Shown here piece by piece: positions 16,119 to 25,560 of a stretch of DNA of 51,060 bases. This DNA is from DATJHM01 sp035493895. Lineage in GTDB: Bacteria; Chloroflexota; Ktedonobacteria; Ktedonobacterales; Ktedonobacteraceae. The stretch is taken from contig DATJHM010000151.1 in the NCBI GenBank assembly GCA_035493895.1, forward strand, positions 1 to 51,060, read 5' to 3'. The position numbers and the translations under genes are program-made. Within the stretch, counting starts at the first letter, position 1; each line of letters starts with the position of its first letter. Under the pieces are notes generated by a model. It made no database searches. It saw nothing but the letters and a program-made list of their open reading frames with translations, and was not told where the DNA came from.

Positions 16119-18107
16119 ATGACGCTTACTTCTCACGAATTTTGCGATACCTGTGGGGCCGCCAATCGTCCTCAAGCCCAGTTCTGTCGCGCCTGTGGCC
16201 AACCATTGCGCGCTCCGGCTGTAACAATCACGGTGAGTAATACGCTCACCGGCCTGTTATCTCCGCAGCATATGCTGAAGCAGCGCTATGTCATTCTTGG
16301 CCCGGCCGGTCGTGGGGGCTTCGGGGCCGTCTACAAGGCGATGGATACGCAGTTTGGCGATCGTCAGGTTGCGATTAAAGAGATGAGCCAGAGCAACCTT
16401 ACTCCCCTGGAGCTGGGTTCTGCCAATCATGCCTTTCATCATGAGGCGATCCTGCTCGGCAATCTGACCCACCCCAATTTGCCGCGTATCTATGAGCAGT
16501 TTGTTGATGCTGGTCGCTCGTATCTTGTCATGGATTTCATTGATGGCGAGACATTGGCGGAGCATCTGGAGCGCCTGAACGGTCAGAAGCTCTCTCTGCA
16601 ACGAGTGCTGGATATTTCGCTCCAGTTATGCTCGGTACTTGAATATCTGCATGGTCGTCAGCCTCCGATCATTTTTCGGGATCTGAAACCTGCGAATGTG
16701 ATGATCGATGCCAGTAATCACGTATACTTGATCGATTTTGGCATTGCACGCCAGTTTAAGCCCGGTCAGGCAAAAGATACGACCGCGCTTGGTTCCTCGG
16801 GCTATGCTGCCCCTGAGCAGTATGGTCGTTCTCAGACGACGGTACGCGCCGATCTCTACGCCCTGGGTGCAACACTGCATCAGTTGCTGACCGGCGAAGA
16901 TCCTGCGGCCTCCCCTTTCCACTTCTCTCCTCTTTCTTTCGCAGATCAACCAGCCTTGCAGGGCCTTGAGACGCTGGTGATGAGTATGTTGCATGTGGAG
17001 GTCGAGCGGCGTCCGGTCAGTGCGACTTTTGTGAAACAGGAGCTACAACGCTTTTCGACGCAGTATCTCCTCGGTCAGACGCAAGCGCCATCGCCGAAGA
17101 TTCCAGTTGCGTACCAGGCTCCTCAGATGGACAAGCCACTGCGTACGCCACGTCCGCCAAAGCCTCCTATTCAATCGCAGATTCGTCCCATGTCCAATAT
17201 GCTCTTCGTTTGCTATGGACACACCAGCCGTATTACCTCGCTTGGCTGGTCGCCTGATGGCAAGCTGCTGGCCTCGGCGAGCTATGATAAAACAATCCAC
17301 CTCTACGATGCTGCGAACGGGAAAGAGCAGAAGGTGCTGACTGGGCATCGCGATCGTGTCAACAATCTCTCCTGGTCGCCTGATAACAAATTTCTGGCTT
17401 CTGCCAGTGCTGATGGTCTGGTGACTATCTGGGATGTTGCCCGTGGCGAGTCGACTTTTTTCTATACGCACCATGCGGGCCATGTCAACGCGGTGTCATG
17501 GTCGCCTGATGGTTCAAGATTGGCCTCGGCTGGAGACGATAAAACTGTGCAGGTCTGGTCTCCCACTGATAATACCATGCTTCTCTGTTATACTGAACAT
17601 CAGGGGAAGATTCTTACGCTGGCGTGGTCGCCCGATGGTCGGCGTATTGCTTCCGGGGGAGAGGATTGCCGCCTGCATATCTGGGAGCCGGAGAAAAATC
17701 AGCAGCGCCGCTCTTTCTTGAGCCGCTTTTTTTCTCAGCGCGGCCAGGAGATTCTCCGCGGCCATCAGCAGCGCATCAATAGCCTCTCCTGGTCAGGCGA
17801 TGGGAAACACCTGGCGACAGCTGGCAGTGATCATGATGTGTATATCTGGGATGCGCAGACGGGGCATAAGGTCAGCCATATTACGGGCAATGGGATGAAA
17901 AACGTGGTGGTGTGGTCTCCAGACCATAAACATGTGGCGGTCGGTGGCAATGATAAGACGGTAATTATCTATAATACACTGACACGAAAAGAGTTTGCGT
18001 ATCGGGGCCATGCCGGTTTTGTTTTTGCTGCTACCTGGTCGCCTGATGGCTCACGTATTGCCTCCGCCGGGGTCGATCGTACCGTCCAGGTCTGGCAGGC
18101 TGTGTAA
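16119..18107 (+). CDS. Serine/threonine protein kinase with zinc ribbon and WD40 propeller
   Basis: A 662-residue kinase. From the ATG: a zinc ribbon at about 9-28 (CDTCG and CRACG), a PknB-like kinase domain at about 57-320, and seven WD40 repeats at about 360-662, each with GH...W/SPDG...AS...D...V.IW, enough for one closed propeller. Kinase motifs are GRGGFGAVYKA (ATP loop), VAIKE (Lys), FRDLKPANVM (catalytic loop, residues 186-195) and DFGIAR. The catalytic loop has Phe in place of the usual His of HRD; Asp, Lys and Asn are kept, so activity is expected. No transmembrane helix is seen. ATG 16119 is chosen over TTG 16104. The propeller probably binds substrates. It is followed by a paralogue 280 bp downstream. 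Confidence 0.9.
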   Translation: MTLTSHEFCDTCGAANRPQAQFCRACGQPLRAPAVTITVSNTLTGLLSPQHMLKQRYVILGPAGRGGFGAVYKAMDTQFGDRQVAIKEMSQSNLTPLELGSANHAFHHEAILLGNLTHPNLPRIYEQFVDAGRSYLVMDFIDGETLAEHLERLNGQKLSLQRVLDISLQLCSVLEYLHGRQPPIIFRDLKPANVMIDASNHVYLIDFGIARQFKPGQAKDTTALGSSGYAAPEQYGRSQTTVRADLYALGATLHQLLTGEDPAASPFHFSPLSFADQPALQGLETLVMSMLHVEVERRPVSATFVKQELQRFSTQYLLGQTQAPSPKIPVAYQAPQMDKPLRTPRPPKPPIQSQIRPMSNMLFVCYGHTSRITSLGWSPDGKLLASASYDKTIHLYDAANGKEQKVLTGHRDRVNNLSWSPDNKFLASASADGLVTIWDVARGESTFFYTHHAGHVNAVSWSPDGSRLASAGDDKTVQVWSPTDNTMLLCYTEHQGKILTLAWSPDGRRIASGGEDCRLHIWEPEKNQQRRSFLSRFFSQRGQEILRGHQQRINSLSWSGDGKHLATAGSDHDVYIWDAQTGHKVSHITGNGMKNVVVWSPDHKHVAVGGNDKTVIIYNTLTRKEFAYRGHAGFVFAATWSPDGSRIASAGVDRTVQVWQAV

Positions 18108-18386
18108 CTCTTTTGGGGATGGTGTGGAATTGTGTAACCAGAACTACAGTGTATAATCTTCGTAGGCCATTTGTAGATAGACAAACTTTGTAGCCATGCC
18201 CTTGTATCTCTCGTCGGACGGGTCTGGATGATGTTTTGCCTTGAACGGCTGGATTTCTCCTGAATCGTGTCCGGTTAGCTTACGCGTAGCGGGTGGAAAT
18301 ATATGCTTCCACCTTTACCCCAGAGGCCTGATAGGCGTCGTGTGCCTGTTCGTCCTGCTGGAGAGATTGAAATAAAGGGGCACGAT

Positions 18387-20573
18387 ATGGTGTATTGTGC
18401 ACAATGTGGCGCGGCCAATGCCTATGATGTCGAATGCTGTTTTGCCTGTGGGCTGCCACTCTCTGCTGATGATGCTACTTCCTCTTCCCCTGCACTCCTG
18501 CATGGCCGTTATCGTTTGCTTCACCAGCTTGGTTCTGGTGGCTATGGGGCTGTTTATAAAGCTGTGGATGTGTTGGCCGGGGAGTATCCGGTTGCGTTAA
18601 AAATCATTTCTTTACGAGGTCTGAAGCCGCAGGATGTGATCGATGCGACCGATACCTTTCACCGTGAGCTGAACATCCTTTCTGAACTGCGCCATCGCTC
18701 CCTCCCCTGTCTCTACGAACATTTTACCGATAAAGATCACTGGTATCTGGTGATGGAGTTTATCGAGGGTGAGACGCTTGAGAATCTATTACTGATGCAA
18801 CACGCTCCTCTCTCGCTTCTGGAGGTCTGCCATATTGGCATGCAGCTCTGTTCTGTGCTGGAGTATCTGCATACGCGCGAGCCAGCGGTGATTTTTCGCG
18901 ATCTGAAGCCCGCGAATGTGATGATTACGCCGTTCAAGCAGGTCTACCTGATCGATTTTGGTACAGCGCGTCTCTTCAAGCCCGGTCGTTCTCGGGATAC
19001 TATTGCCTTAGGTTCGCCCGGCTATGCCTCACCTGAGCAATATGGGACGGCTCAGACGACGCCTCGCTCAGATATCTATAGCCTGGGCGTGACGCTCTAC
19101 CAGCTTCTGACGGGGATTGATCCGGCTCATGATCCCTTCAATTTCGTGCCCCTTGTCTCTGTCAATTCATCTCTGCCTGATGAGCTGTCCGTCCTGCTCT
19201 CGCGCATGCTCTCGCTTTACCCCGAAGAACGCCCGGCCAGTATGAGCGAGGTTAAAGCAGCTCTACAAGATCTTTCGGTGAAGTGCGCTCGTCGCCTGCC
19301 TCCTCTTCCCGGAACGCTCTCGCCCTTTGCTCAATCTGACCCACGATTTACACCATCTGAGCCTTTTGCTGTTGATGAGTACGCTCCCATCATCTGGTCT
19401 GACTCAGGCGAGACTGCTGGACAGGTCCAGATGCAACAACAGCCAGAAGCTCAGCCCGAAAAGCCGCTGAGCCTCACGCGCCGCATGGTAATGGTCGGAC
19501 TATTCTCGCTTGCGGTTTGTGGCGCTGGTGTGCTCAGTCAGCACGCCTCTGAGGAGACGCATCATAGGCGAGATCGTCACCATCGTCATCATCCCCACTC
19601 TCGTATGAGCACGGATCTGGGTCCGACCTCTGTGACTTCATTGGCCTGGATTGCCTCTTCTGGCTTCCTCGCTTCTCGCTCTACGAATGGCACGCTCACC
19701 GTGGCAAATGCTTTTTCGGGCCAGAATATCACTTCGTTCACGGGACCTGCTCAAGAGGGGATTACTGCTTTTGCTGCCATGCACCATTCCTGTCAATCCT
19801 CTTCTTTGCTCGCGATAGGTCTGAACGGTCGCGGGGTTGCACTCTGGGACGGTATGAGCAATCTCCTGGTGCAGCAGAATAGGGGGACCAGCTTTCCTTC
19901 ACCTGTTCGTGCGCTCGCCTGGTCTTTTGATGACCGACACCTCGCTGTTGCTGAAGGCAATCAGGTCCATCTTTTCTTTTACAACCCTTATACCTCTGAG
20001 TTTCTCTTGGAGCGAGATCTGGTTGGTCATGATGCGTCGGTCTCCTGTCTTGCCTGGTCTCCTGATGGTTCATTTCTGGCTTCAGGAAGTGAGGATCAGA
20101 CGATACGTCTCTGGTCGATGGACGCCGGTACTTCTCAGGTCTATCTCGGCCATAGAGGGAGCATTCTTTCGCTCGATTGGTCACGATCCTATGATCCTGA
20201 GACCTTTTATGGGCTCGCCTCCTGCGCGACTGATGGTCAGATCCAGATCTGGCGCGCGCTAGATGTGGCATCTTCTGGTGCCACTATCAATAGTTCTGCT
20301 ACGCTGGCTACGCTCCCTGATACGCAGGCCTTATCGGTAGCCTGGACTCCCAGTCAGCCATGGCTTACCTTTGCTGATATGGAAAATGGGGTAATGCTCT
20401 GGAATAGAGAGAATTTATCCAGCCGTGCTATCCCTTTCAGTACGTTAGCCCGTGCCGAACGCATGGTCACTGAGCCTGTTACATCGGTGGCGTGGTCTCC
20501 CGATGGCACTTTGCTTGCCAGTGGAGACGCACTGGGGGCTGTCAATCTCTGGTATCCCAAAGTGCCTTTCTGA
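18387..20573 (+). CDS. Membrane-linked serine/threonine protein kinase with zinc ribbon and WD40 repeats
   Basis: A 728-residue paralogue of the preceding kinase. From ATG 18387: zinc ribbon at 4-22 (CAQCG, CFACG), kinase domain at about 41-300 with GSGGYGAVYKA, VALKI, FRDLKPANVM (171-180) and DFGTAR, a linker, one transmembrane helix near 370-388 (MVMVGLFSLAVCGAG), a His/Arg-rich stretch, then degenerate WD40 repeats to the end, two of them clear (ASGSEDQTIRLW, ASGDALGAVNLW). The propeller is expected outside the membrane, so it may sense an external signal. The frame is open from 18303, but AAAGGGG at 18374-18380 sits 6 nt before ATG 18387 and the ribbon begins there. The His of HRD is again Phe. 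Confidence 0.88.
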   Translation: MVYCAQCGAANAYDVECCFACGLPLSADDATSSSPALLHGRYRLLHQLGSGGYGAVYKAVDVLAGEYPVALKIISLRGLKPQDVIDATDTFHRELNILSELRHRSLPCLYEHFTDKDHWYLVMEFIEGETLENLLLMQHAPLSLLEVCHIGMQLCSVLEYLHTREPAVIFRDLKPANVMITPFKQVYLIDFGTARLFKPGRSRDTIALGSPGYASPEQYGTAQTTPRSDIYSLGVTLYQLLTGIDPAHDPFNFVPLVSVNSSLPDELSVLLSRMLSLYPEERPASMSEVKAALQDLSVKCARRLPPLPGTLSPFAQSDPRFTPSEPFAVDEYAPIIWSDSGETAGQVQMQQQPEAQPEKPLSLTRRMVMVGLFSLAVCGAGVLSQHASEETHHRRDRHHRHHPHSRMSTDLGPTSVTSLAWIASSGFLASRSTNGTLTVANAFSGQNITSFTGPAQEGITAFAAMHHSCQSSSLLAIGLNGRGVALWDGMSNLLVQQNRGTSFPSPVRALAWSFDDRHLAVAEGNQVHLFFYNPYTSEFLLERDLVGHDASVSCLAWSPDGSFLASGSEDQTIRLWSMDAGTSQVYLGHRGSILSLDWSRSYDPETFYGLASCATDGQIQIWRALDVASSGATINSSATLATLPDTQALSVAWTPSQPWLTFADMENGVMLWNRENLSSRAIPFSTLARAERMVTEPVTSVAWSPDGTLLASGDALGAVNLWYPKVPF

Positions 20574-20622
20574 TGCAGCATTTTGTTGCTTGATAATAGT
20601 ATCTTGAGAGGAGAGCTTCTCG

Positions 20623-21771
20623 GTGAAATTTAGTCTCGATGATGAGCAAAAAGAGATACGCGATACTGTGCGCCATTTCGCCACGCAAGAGCTGACCCCT
20701 TATGCCGAAGAGTGGGATGAGCACGAAACTTTCCCTCGTGCTATTTATACCCAGATGGCCGCGCTTGGCCTGCTCGGTCTGACGACGCCCGAAGTCTATG
20801 GTGGAAGTATGCTGAGCCGCTTAAATGGCGTTCTGGTTTATGAAGAGCTGGCAAAAGGTGAAATGGCAACGGCGGTCGGTCTCTCGGTCCACAATATGGT
20901 GACTGGCTCCCTGGCTCGCTTTGGCAATGAGGAGCAACGTTCGCGCTGGGTCCCTCGCCTCGCTTCTGGTGAACTATTGGCAGCATTCTCATTGAGCGAG
21001 GCGCATGCGGGATCGGATGCTGCCAGCTTGCAGTGTACCGCTGAACGCGTTGCGGATACCTATGTGTTGCAGGGGACAAAGCTGTGGGTCACCAATGCAG
21101 GCGAGGCCGATTTGTATCTGGTCATGGCCCGAACTTGTCCTGGATCAGGTTCAACAGGTATTTCTTGTTTTGTGGTTGAAAAGGCTACTCCCGGTTTCGT
21201 TTTCGGGAAACGTGAGCGTAAGATGGGCCTGCATTCTTCTCCCACCCGCGAACTGATCTTTTCCCAATGCGCTATTCCCGCCACGCAACGGATCGGCGAG
21301 GAAGGTCAGGGCTTGAAGATTGCTCTCTCCTCTCTGGATGGCGGGCGCGTGAATATTGGCGCGATCGCGATTGGCGTTGCTCAGGCTGCCTTTGAGGTTG
21401 CCTGTAGATATGCGGGCGAACGCCAGCAGTTTGGGAAAACCATTGGCACGTTTCAGGCCATTCAAGTGCTATTAGCCGATATGGCCATGAAGATTGAAGC
21501 TGCTCGTTTGCTGGTATATAAGGCCGCTGCTCTGCTTGATGATGGAGAAGAGCGCGCGCCAATGTTTGCGGCAATGGCGAAGTGTCTCGCCAGTGATGTC
21601 GCGATGGAAGTGACGACCAATGCTGTGCAGGTTCTTGGAGGTGCGGGCTATGTTCGCGACTACCCTGTTGAACGCTACATGCGTGATGTCAAAGTTGCGC
21701 AGATTTTTGAGGGGACAAACCAGATTCAACGCATCGTTATCGCTCGTGCTCTCCTTGCTGCCATTCCCTGA
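20623..21771 (+). CDS. Acyl-CoA dehydrogenase (short/medium-chain type)
   Basis: A 382-residue FAD enzyme that oxidises acyl-CoA to trans-2-enoyl-CoA and passes electrons to ETF. It shows the full pattern: N-terminal helical domain from residue 1, LSEAHAGSDAASL (FAD/substrate loop), LWVTNAGEADLY, FGKRERKMGLHSSPTREL, ERQQFGKTIGTFQAIQ, QVLGGAGYVRDYPVERYMRD and IFEGTNQIQRIVIAR, whose Glu is the catalytic base. Length is standard. GTG is the start, with GGAGAG upstream. It stands apart from the fad operon at 33595-41044, so it may serve a different substrate such as a branched or short acyl-CoA. Confidence 0.92.
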   Translation: MKFSLDDEQKEIRDTVRHFATQELTPYAEEWDEHETFPRAIYTQMAALGLLGLTTPEVYGGSMLSRLNGVLVYEELAKGEMATAVGLSVHNMVTGSLARFGNEEQRSRWVPRLASGELLAAFSLSEAHAGSDAASLQCTAERVADTYVLQGTKLWVTNAGEADLYLVMARTCPGSGSTGISCFVVEKATPGFVFGKRERKMGLHSSPTRELIFSQCAIPATQRIGEEGQGLKIALSSLDGGRVNIGAIAIGVAQAAFEVACRYAGERQQFGKTIGTFQAIQVLLADMAMKIEAARLLVYKAAALLDDGEERAPMFAAMAKCLASDVAMEVTTNAVQVLGGAGYVRDYPVERYMRDVKVAQIFEGTNQIQRIVIARALLAAIP

Positions 21772-22022
21772 TGCGAAAAAATCTCCTCTGTAGAAATACT
21801 CCAACCATGCCGATAGAAAGAGTATGACATCGTTATGGGTAATATTCCCTGGTAACACTCAGGAATAGAGTCGGCAATAGCCCAAATTGTGTCATGATGT
21901 TACCGCTTGCTGCTCCTCCCGTTACTAGAAGGTGAGTGACAGATGAAACTGCTTATATTAAATCGAGGTGCATCGGTACATCCTTGTATTGTAATGTAGG
22001 CCTGTACTGTAGGAGGACACAA

Positions 22023-22721
22023 GTGAAAATAATGGTGGCGGATGATGACCGCGATATGGTAGATATGCTAAGCTATTGGCTCAAAGGCCATGGTTACGAT
22101 GTAGTACGGGCGTTTGACGGAGAGCAGGCTATAAAACGCTGGCGTGAAACTCTGCCAGATCTTGTGATCCTTGACATCCAGATGCCCAAACTCGATGGGT
22201 TTGAGGTGTGTCGTCAGATGCGCAGTGAAACGAATTCGATGGTGTTGATTCTCACGGCCCATGATCGTGAAGATGATGAGGTGCGCGGCCTGGAGATGGG
22301 AGCGGATGACTATCTGCGTAAACCCTTCAGCCCTCGCCAGTTGCTGGCACGTATTAAAGCCGTGATGCGTCGCTCTTCTAGCTCTCGTGGTACGACTGGT
22401 ACTTCGGCAATTACGGTCGGTCCGGTCACATTGGATGCTATGCGCCATGAGGTGACAAGGGATGGTACCAAGGTTCGCCTGACTCCCACGGAGAGCCGCC
22501 TGCTCCATCTGCTGATTACGCATACCGGCCAGGTGCTGACCACCGATATGATTATTGAGCGTGTCTGGGGCTACGATGAGGCGGGCGATTCTGGTCTGGT
22601 GAAGACACATATTCGCCATTTGCGCCAGAAAGTCGAGCCTGATCCAAATAGCCCTCAATATATTATGACGGTTCCTGGCGTTGGGTATACTTTTACCGCT
22701 CCTGTCGCGATCGAGCCTTAA
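22023..22721 (+). CDS. OmpR/PhoB-family response regulator
   Basis: A 232-residue two-domain regulator. The receiver (about 1-118) has VADDDRD, the phospho-acceptor Asp in LVILDIQMP, LTAHDRED and the Lys in YLRKPFSPRQL. The winged-helix DNA-binding domain (about 135-230) shows LTPTESRLLHLLITHTGQVL, RVWGYD, VKTHIRHLRQKVEPD and VPGVGYTF. The GTG at 22023 is the start: AGGAGG (22011-22016) lies 6 nt before it, although the frame is open from 21936. No histidine kinase gene is adjacent, so the partner lies elsewhere. Confidence 0.92.
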   Translation: MKIMVADDDRDMVDMLSYWLKGHGYDVVRAFDGEQAIKRWRETLPDLVILDIQMPKLDGFEVCRQMRSETNSMVLILTAHDREDDEVRGLEMGADDYLRKPFSPRQLLARIKAVMRRSSSSRGTTGTSAITVGPVTLDAMRHEVTRDGTKVRLTPTESRLLHLLITHTGQVLTTDMIIERVWGYDEAGDSGLVKTHIRHLRQKVEPDPNSPQYIMTVPGVGYTFTAPVAIEP

Positions 22722-22746
22722 TCTCACGATTTTGCCTGTGCTGGTA

Positions 22747-22784
22747 CTATCCTGCGTAGTAGCGTAATTGTATACGCAGGATAG
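22747..22784 (+). terminator. 12-bp hairpin after the OmpR-type gene
   Basis: CTATCCTGCGTA at 22747-22758 pairs perfectly with TACGCAGGATAG at 22773-22784. It begins 26 nt past the stop at 22721. Only a short T-rich stretch follows, so termination may be partial. Confidence 0.6.
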
Positions 22785-22960
22785 ATTCCTCTTAACCTTA
22801 ACTCTGGCTTCTTAACCACACTGTAACAAATTCCCTATCTCTTCTTGCTTATTTGCTGACGTATACTTATTTCAATGTACTTATTTGTATACCATAGAAT
22901 CCAGACTCATCCTGTATTTGATCTCTATTTGTAAGTAGTATGTGCTGGAGGTGCTTGATT

Positions 22961-23956
22961 ATGTCACTACATCAGAAAAGGAGGGAGACTTCAGCTCGCC
23001 TGCCAGCCGTTCGAGTTGGTCCGCTGTCTTCTTCCAGTATGCGCTGTCTCTGTACTCCTCTCTCTCCGTTGAGCCAGAGTGCTTCAGTGGTTGCTCAGGA
23101 TGAGTGTGTGTCCGCGTATGAACCATTTCAATATGTACCTGCAACTTCGACACTGCGTGCGAAATTGTCCGCTGTGCTGTATGATTTGTTGCCGAAGATG
23201 CCAGCGTTGAGCATCCTCGTGCTGCATATCGCGCAAGCAGAACCACCTCCTGTCTCTTCCCTGCGTGCACCATTGAAACAGCGTCATTATGATCATGTTC
23301 CTGCTGGCCTGCGCGAGCAGATATTTGCAAATGTGCGTCGTGTCATACGCCTGAGCGATCGCCTGTGGATTGAGGATGAGGCGGGGGGCGCCCTGATTTT
23401 TCCGGATGTGGATCGCTATGGCATGGAAACTATTCTCGAACGTGTCTATCAAAGTATTTGTCTGTTGCAAGCTGAGACGGTTGTGCCTCCGCTTGTGCGC
23501 GAGACAACGTTGTTGCTTGGCTGTGGCTCGTTTCCTTCTCCGGGTTCGGCTCTTGAGCAGCTTTTGTTGTGTGCCAGCCAACCTGCCAGACGTTTGACCT
23601 TGCGCCCTGCCCTGTTTCATCAATTTGCGCATACACCGGAGGCGCTTTCTGTGGGGATGATACACGCATCGCCCGCTGATGAACCTGCTCATACGTCCCC
23701 GGAAACAGTGGCAGTTCCTTTTCTGGATCTTCCACGTGAGCTACCGCCGCGCCTGAAGCAGTTATTGCCCTATATGGTTGCATCTGAGCTTCGTTGCGCA
23801 CCCGTTGGTCGAGATCATCATCGCCTGACCGTCGCGATGGCCAATCCCCATGACATGCGTACGGTCCAGCACCTGTCTGAGTTGACTGGTATGACCATCT
23901 TTCCGGTTTCGTGTGAAATTGAGGATCTCGAAATATTGCTGGCAAAAAAGTGGTAG
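22961..23956 (+). CDS. Protein with degenerate GGDEF-like and MshEN-like domains
   Basis: A 331-residue protein of unknown function. The middle (about 75-235) follows the order of GGDEF domains: LREQIFANVRRVIRLSDRLW, then a position equivalent to the GG(D/E)EF loop reading EDEAGGALIFPD, then RVYQSICLLQ and an LLLGCGSFPSPGSALEQLL stretch matching the SIGxA helix region. The signature itself is lost, so it cannot be an active diguanylate cyclase. The last 75 residues (LPPRLKQLLPYMVASELRCA, HHRLTVAMANPHDMRTV, LTGMTIFPV) match the C-terminal half of the MshEN/GspE N-terminal fold. GGAGGTG lies 8 nt before ATG 22961. A role as a nucleotide or protein receptor is inferred, not shown. Confidence 0.55.
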   Translation: MSLHQKRRETSARLPAVRVGPLSSSSMRCLCTPLSPLSQSASVVAQDECVSAYEPFQYVPATSTLRAKLSAVLYDLLPKMPALSILVLHIAQAEPPPVSSLRAPLKQRHYDHVPAGLREQIFANVRRVIRLSDRLWIEDEAGGALIFPDVDRYGMETILERVYQSICLLQAETVVPPLVRETTLLLGCGSFPSPGSALEQLLLCASQPARRLTLRPALFHQFAHTPEALSVGMIHASPADEPAHTSPETVAVPFLDLPRELPPRLKQLLPYMVASELRCAPVGRDHHRLTVAMANPHDMRTVQHLSELTGMTIFPVSCEIEDLEILLAKKW

Positions 23957-24098
23957 ACAGAAATGCTCATTTTTTTGTTTGTGCCTACTCTTTTGTTGGT
24001 AATGATTATCTAACCATGCGAGCACTGTCCTTAACCATTTCGCAACTAATCCTCAACGTAGAAGCGCAACAACATTGGTTACTATAATATGCGTTGAG

Positions 24099-24110
24099 AC
24101 AAATATTTGT
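24099..24110. promoter_or_regulatory. 12-bp perfect palindrome upstream of the HTH gene
   Basis: ACAAATATTTGT is self-complementary and lies 80 nt before the ATG at 24191, just downstream of a TATAAT hexamer (24083-24088) that has no clear -35. It could be an operator, perhaps for the HTH protein itself. Confidence 0.3.
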
Positions 24111-24190
24111 ATCTGGCGATACAGCTATCATGTTTATTATTGTAAATGTGGGTGTGTACACCTGTTTTCTACTGCAAGGAGAAAAATAAT

Positions 24191-24415
24191 ATGGTCGTGC
24201 AGATGGTGCCTGTGCAAGATGATGTGTTGCTGACTTTTAAAGAAGCTATGAATTATTTGCGTGTAAGCCGTTCAACTCTCTATCGTCTGATGTGGTCTGG
24301 CCAATTGACCGGGCATAAGGTCGGAAGCACCTGGCGCTTCTATCGCGAGGATCTGCGCGCCTGCGTTGGTCGGGAGATCTCCGCCAGCACGCTTGCTGTA
24401 CCTGCCGCCGATTAA
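24191..24415 (+). CDS. Excisionase-type helix-turn-helix DNA-binding protein
   Basis: A 74-residue single-domain protein. Residues 13-60 form the excisionase/MerR-like winged helix: LTFKEAMNYLRVSRSTLYRL followed by GHKVGSTWRFYREDL. Such domains bind DNA directly as small regulators or recombination directionality factors. No integrase, transposase or attachment site is near, so a chromosomal regulator is more likely. AAGGAGA lies 8 nt before ATG 24191; the frame is open from 24146 but those codons hold the ribosome site. Confidence 0.85.
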   Translation: MVVQMVPVQDDVLLTFKEAMNYLRVSRSTLYRLMWSGQLTGHKVGSTWRFYREDLRACVGREISASTLAVPAAD

Positions 24416-24534
24416 TGTTTTTGTACTTCTTATATTCTAATTTATCAATCTTTTTAGTGCACGTTTTCTGCTATCTCTGTCATGTAGATTCATTCTGCTT
24501 GCAAGTAAATAGCGCGCAATTTTCCTTTTTATCG

Positions 24535-24581
24535 CAAAAAAAATGCCTGCGAGAGAATGGTTCCACTTCTCGCAGGCATTT
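24535..24581 (-). terminator. Bidirectional terminator between the HTH gene and the membrane-protein gene
   Basis: Arms 24541-24554 and 24568-24581 pair over 14 bp, and the loop can add a small inner TGG/CCA pair. On the minus strand the stem is followed by a run of eight T (complement of the A-run before 24544), so it is a strong intrinsic terminator for the gene ending at 24600. In the plus direction the T-tract is short. Confidence 0.85.
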
Positions 24582-24599
24582 GACTTCTCCTCATTTTCT

Positions 24600-25499
24600 T
24601 CAGAGCTGACTGTATGAAACGATTTTCCAACTATTGCCCTCTTTGCGGAGCGTAAGCGTTACTGCGTACTGTTTTTGTTTACGTCCTACCTGTATGGTGA
24701 TAGTACTTTGCGTGATATTTGCTGTATCCTGCGATGAAGCATTGGGGCTCAATGCTGGAGCTTCCGGGGTATATGAGAGCACCGGTCCGTACTGGCTATC
24801 CAGCTGGGAAGCCTGTTGAGCAAATTGTTCTTGTGTGAGCGTCTGTTGTGCCCCCGTCAGTGCGAGATAGTGGTACGCCTGAGCATAATTTTTGTTCTGC
24901 AACTCGCTATAAAAGCCACTCACCGTATTTTCAATGCCATCCACAGTTTGAAATACATTGGAGGAGACATTATAGACTGCCCAGCCACAGAGGCTGCCGC
25001 TGGCAAGTAAGGCTATGGCCATAATGGTGACAACTACCCAGACCCAGGTACGCGATCTCTTTACTGGTAGCTGTCTGGTTGATGAGCCCGGCCCCGTTAT
25101 GGAAGCAGGAGCAGAGCCGACGGCTGGTAGTGGGGATGGAGTTTTGGGAGGTACATAGCTGGTAGCGGCACGTGCTGCTTCTGGTACGTAGCGGATAGGA
25201 GGGGCCTGATGCACTACTGGTGGCTCAACTGGAGACGGCATTTTTTCATAAAACGTGGGTGGTGGTGGATAAACCAGGCCTTTCAGGATATCTTCTTCTG
25301 AATAGGGCGCTGGCTTCGCCTGTACAACTTCTCCTGTCCTGCCTGGAAGAGCAGGTTGTTGTGCATTTTCTTGTTTGTCAGGTGTTACCTCTCTGGAGGA
25401 GGCATGTTCTGCCTGTGGCGCAGAAGGGTCAAGCGTGGCTCCTTCTCCTGAAACGATCTGTTGTTGGCTCTCTTCCAATGATGGTTCTGGTGTTTGCAT
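24600..25499 (-). CDS. Membrane protein with Pro-rich cytoplasmic region and external C-terminal domain
   Basis: A 299-residue protein with no recognised family name. The first 150 residues are Pro/Ser/Glu-rich and look disordered. One transmembrane helix follows (WVWVVVTIMAIALLASGSLC). The external part (about 180-299) begins with an FYSELQNKNYAQAYHYL pattern typical of DUF4878/NTF2-like lipoprotein domains and ends in WKIVSYSQL. ATG 25499 is the likely start; a GTG at 25541 is an alternative and neither has a strong ribosome site. It lies 61 nt downstream of the HTH/GAF gene on the same strand, which suggests co-transcription. Confidence 0.7.
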   Translation of the reverse strand: MQTPEPSLEESQQQIVSGEGATLDPSAPQAEHASSREVTPDKQENAQQPALPGRTGEVVQAKPAPYSEEDILKGLVYPPPPTFYEKMPSPVEPPVVHQAPPIRYVPEAARAATSYVPPKTPSPLPAVGSAPASITGPGSSTRQLPVKRSRTWVWVVVTIMAIALLASGSLCGWAVYNVSSNVFQTVDGIENTVSGFYSELQNKNYAQAYHYLALTGAQQTLTQEQFAQQASQLDSQYGPVLSYTPEAPALSPNASSQDTANITQSTITIQVGRKQKQYAVTLTLRKEGNSWKIVSYSQL

Positions 25500-25560
25500 A
25501 CAGTATCTCAACTCTAACCGGGTGATAAGATGTTTGAACACTCTTTTAAAAAGCGGAAAG

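Noticed and set aside
24191..24415. Excisionase gene as sign of a mobile element
   Set aside because: No integrase, transposase, att-like repeats or phage genes nearby; small HTH proteins of this type are common chromosomal regulators.
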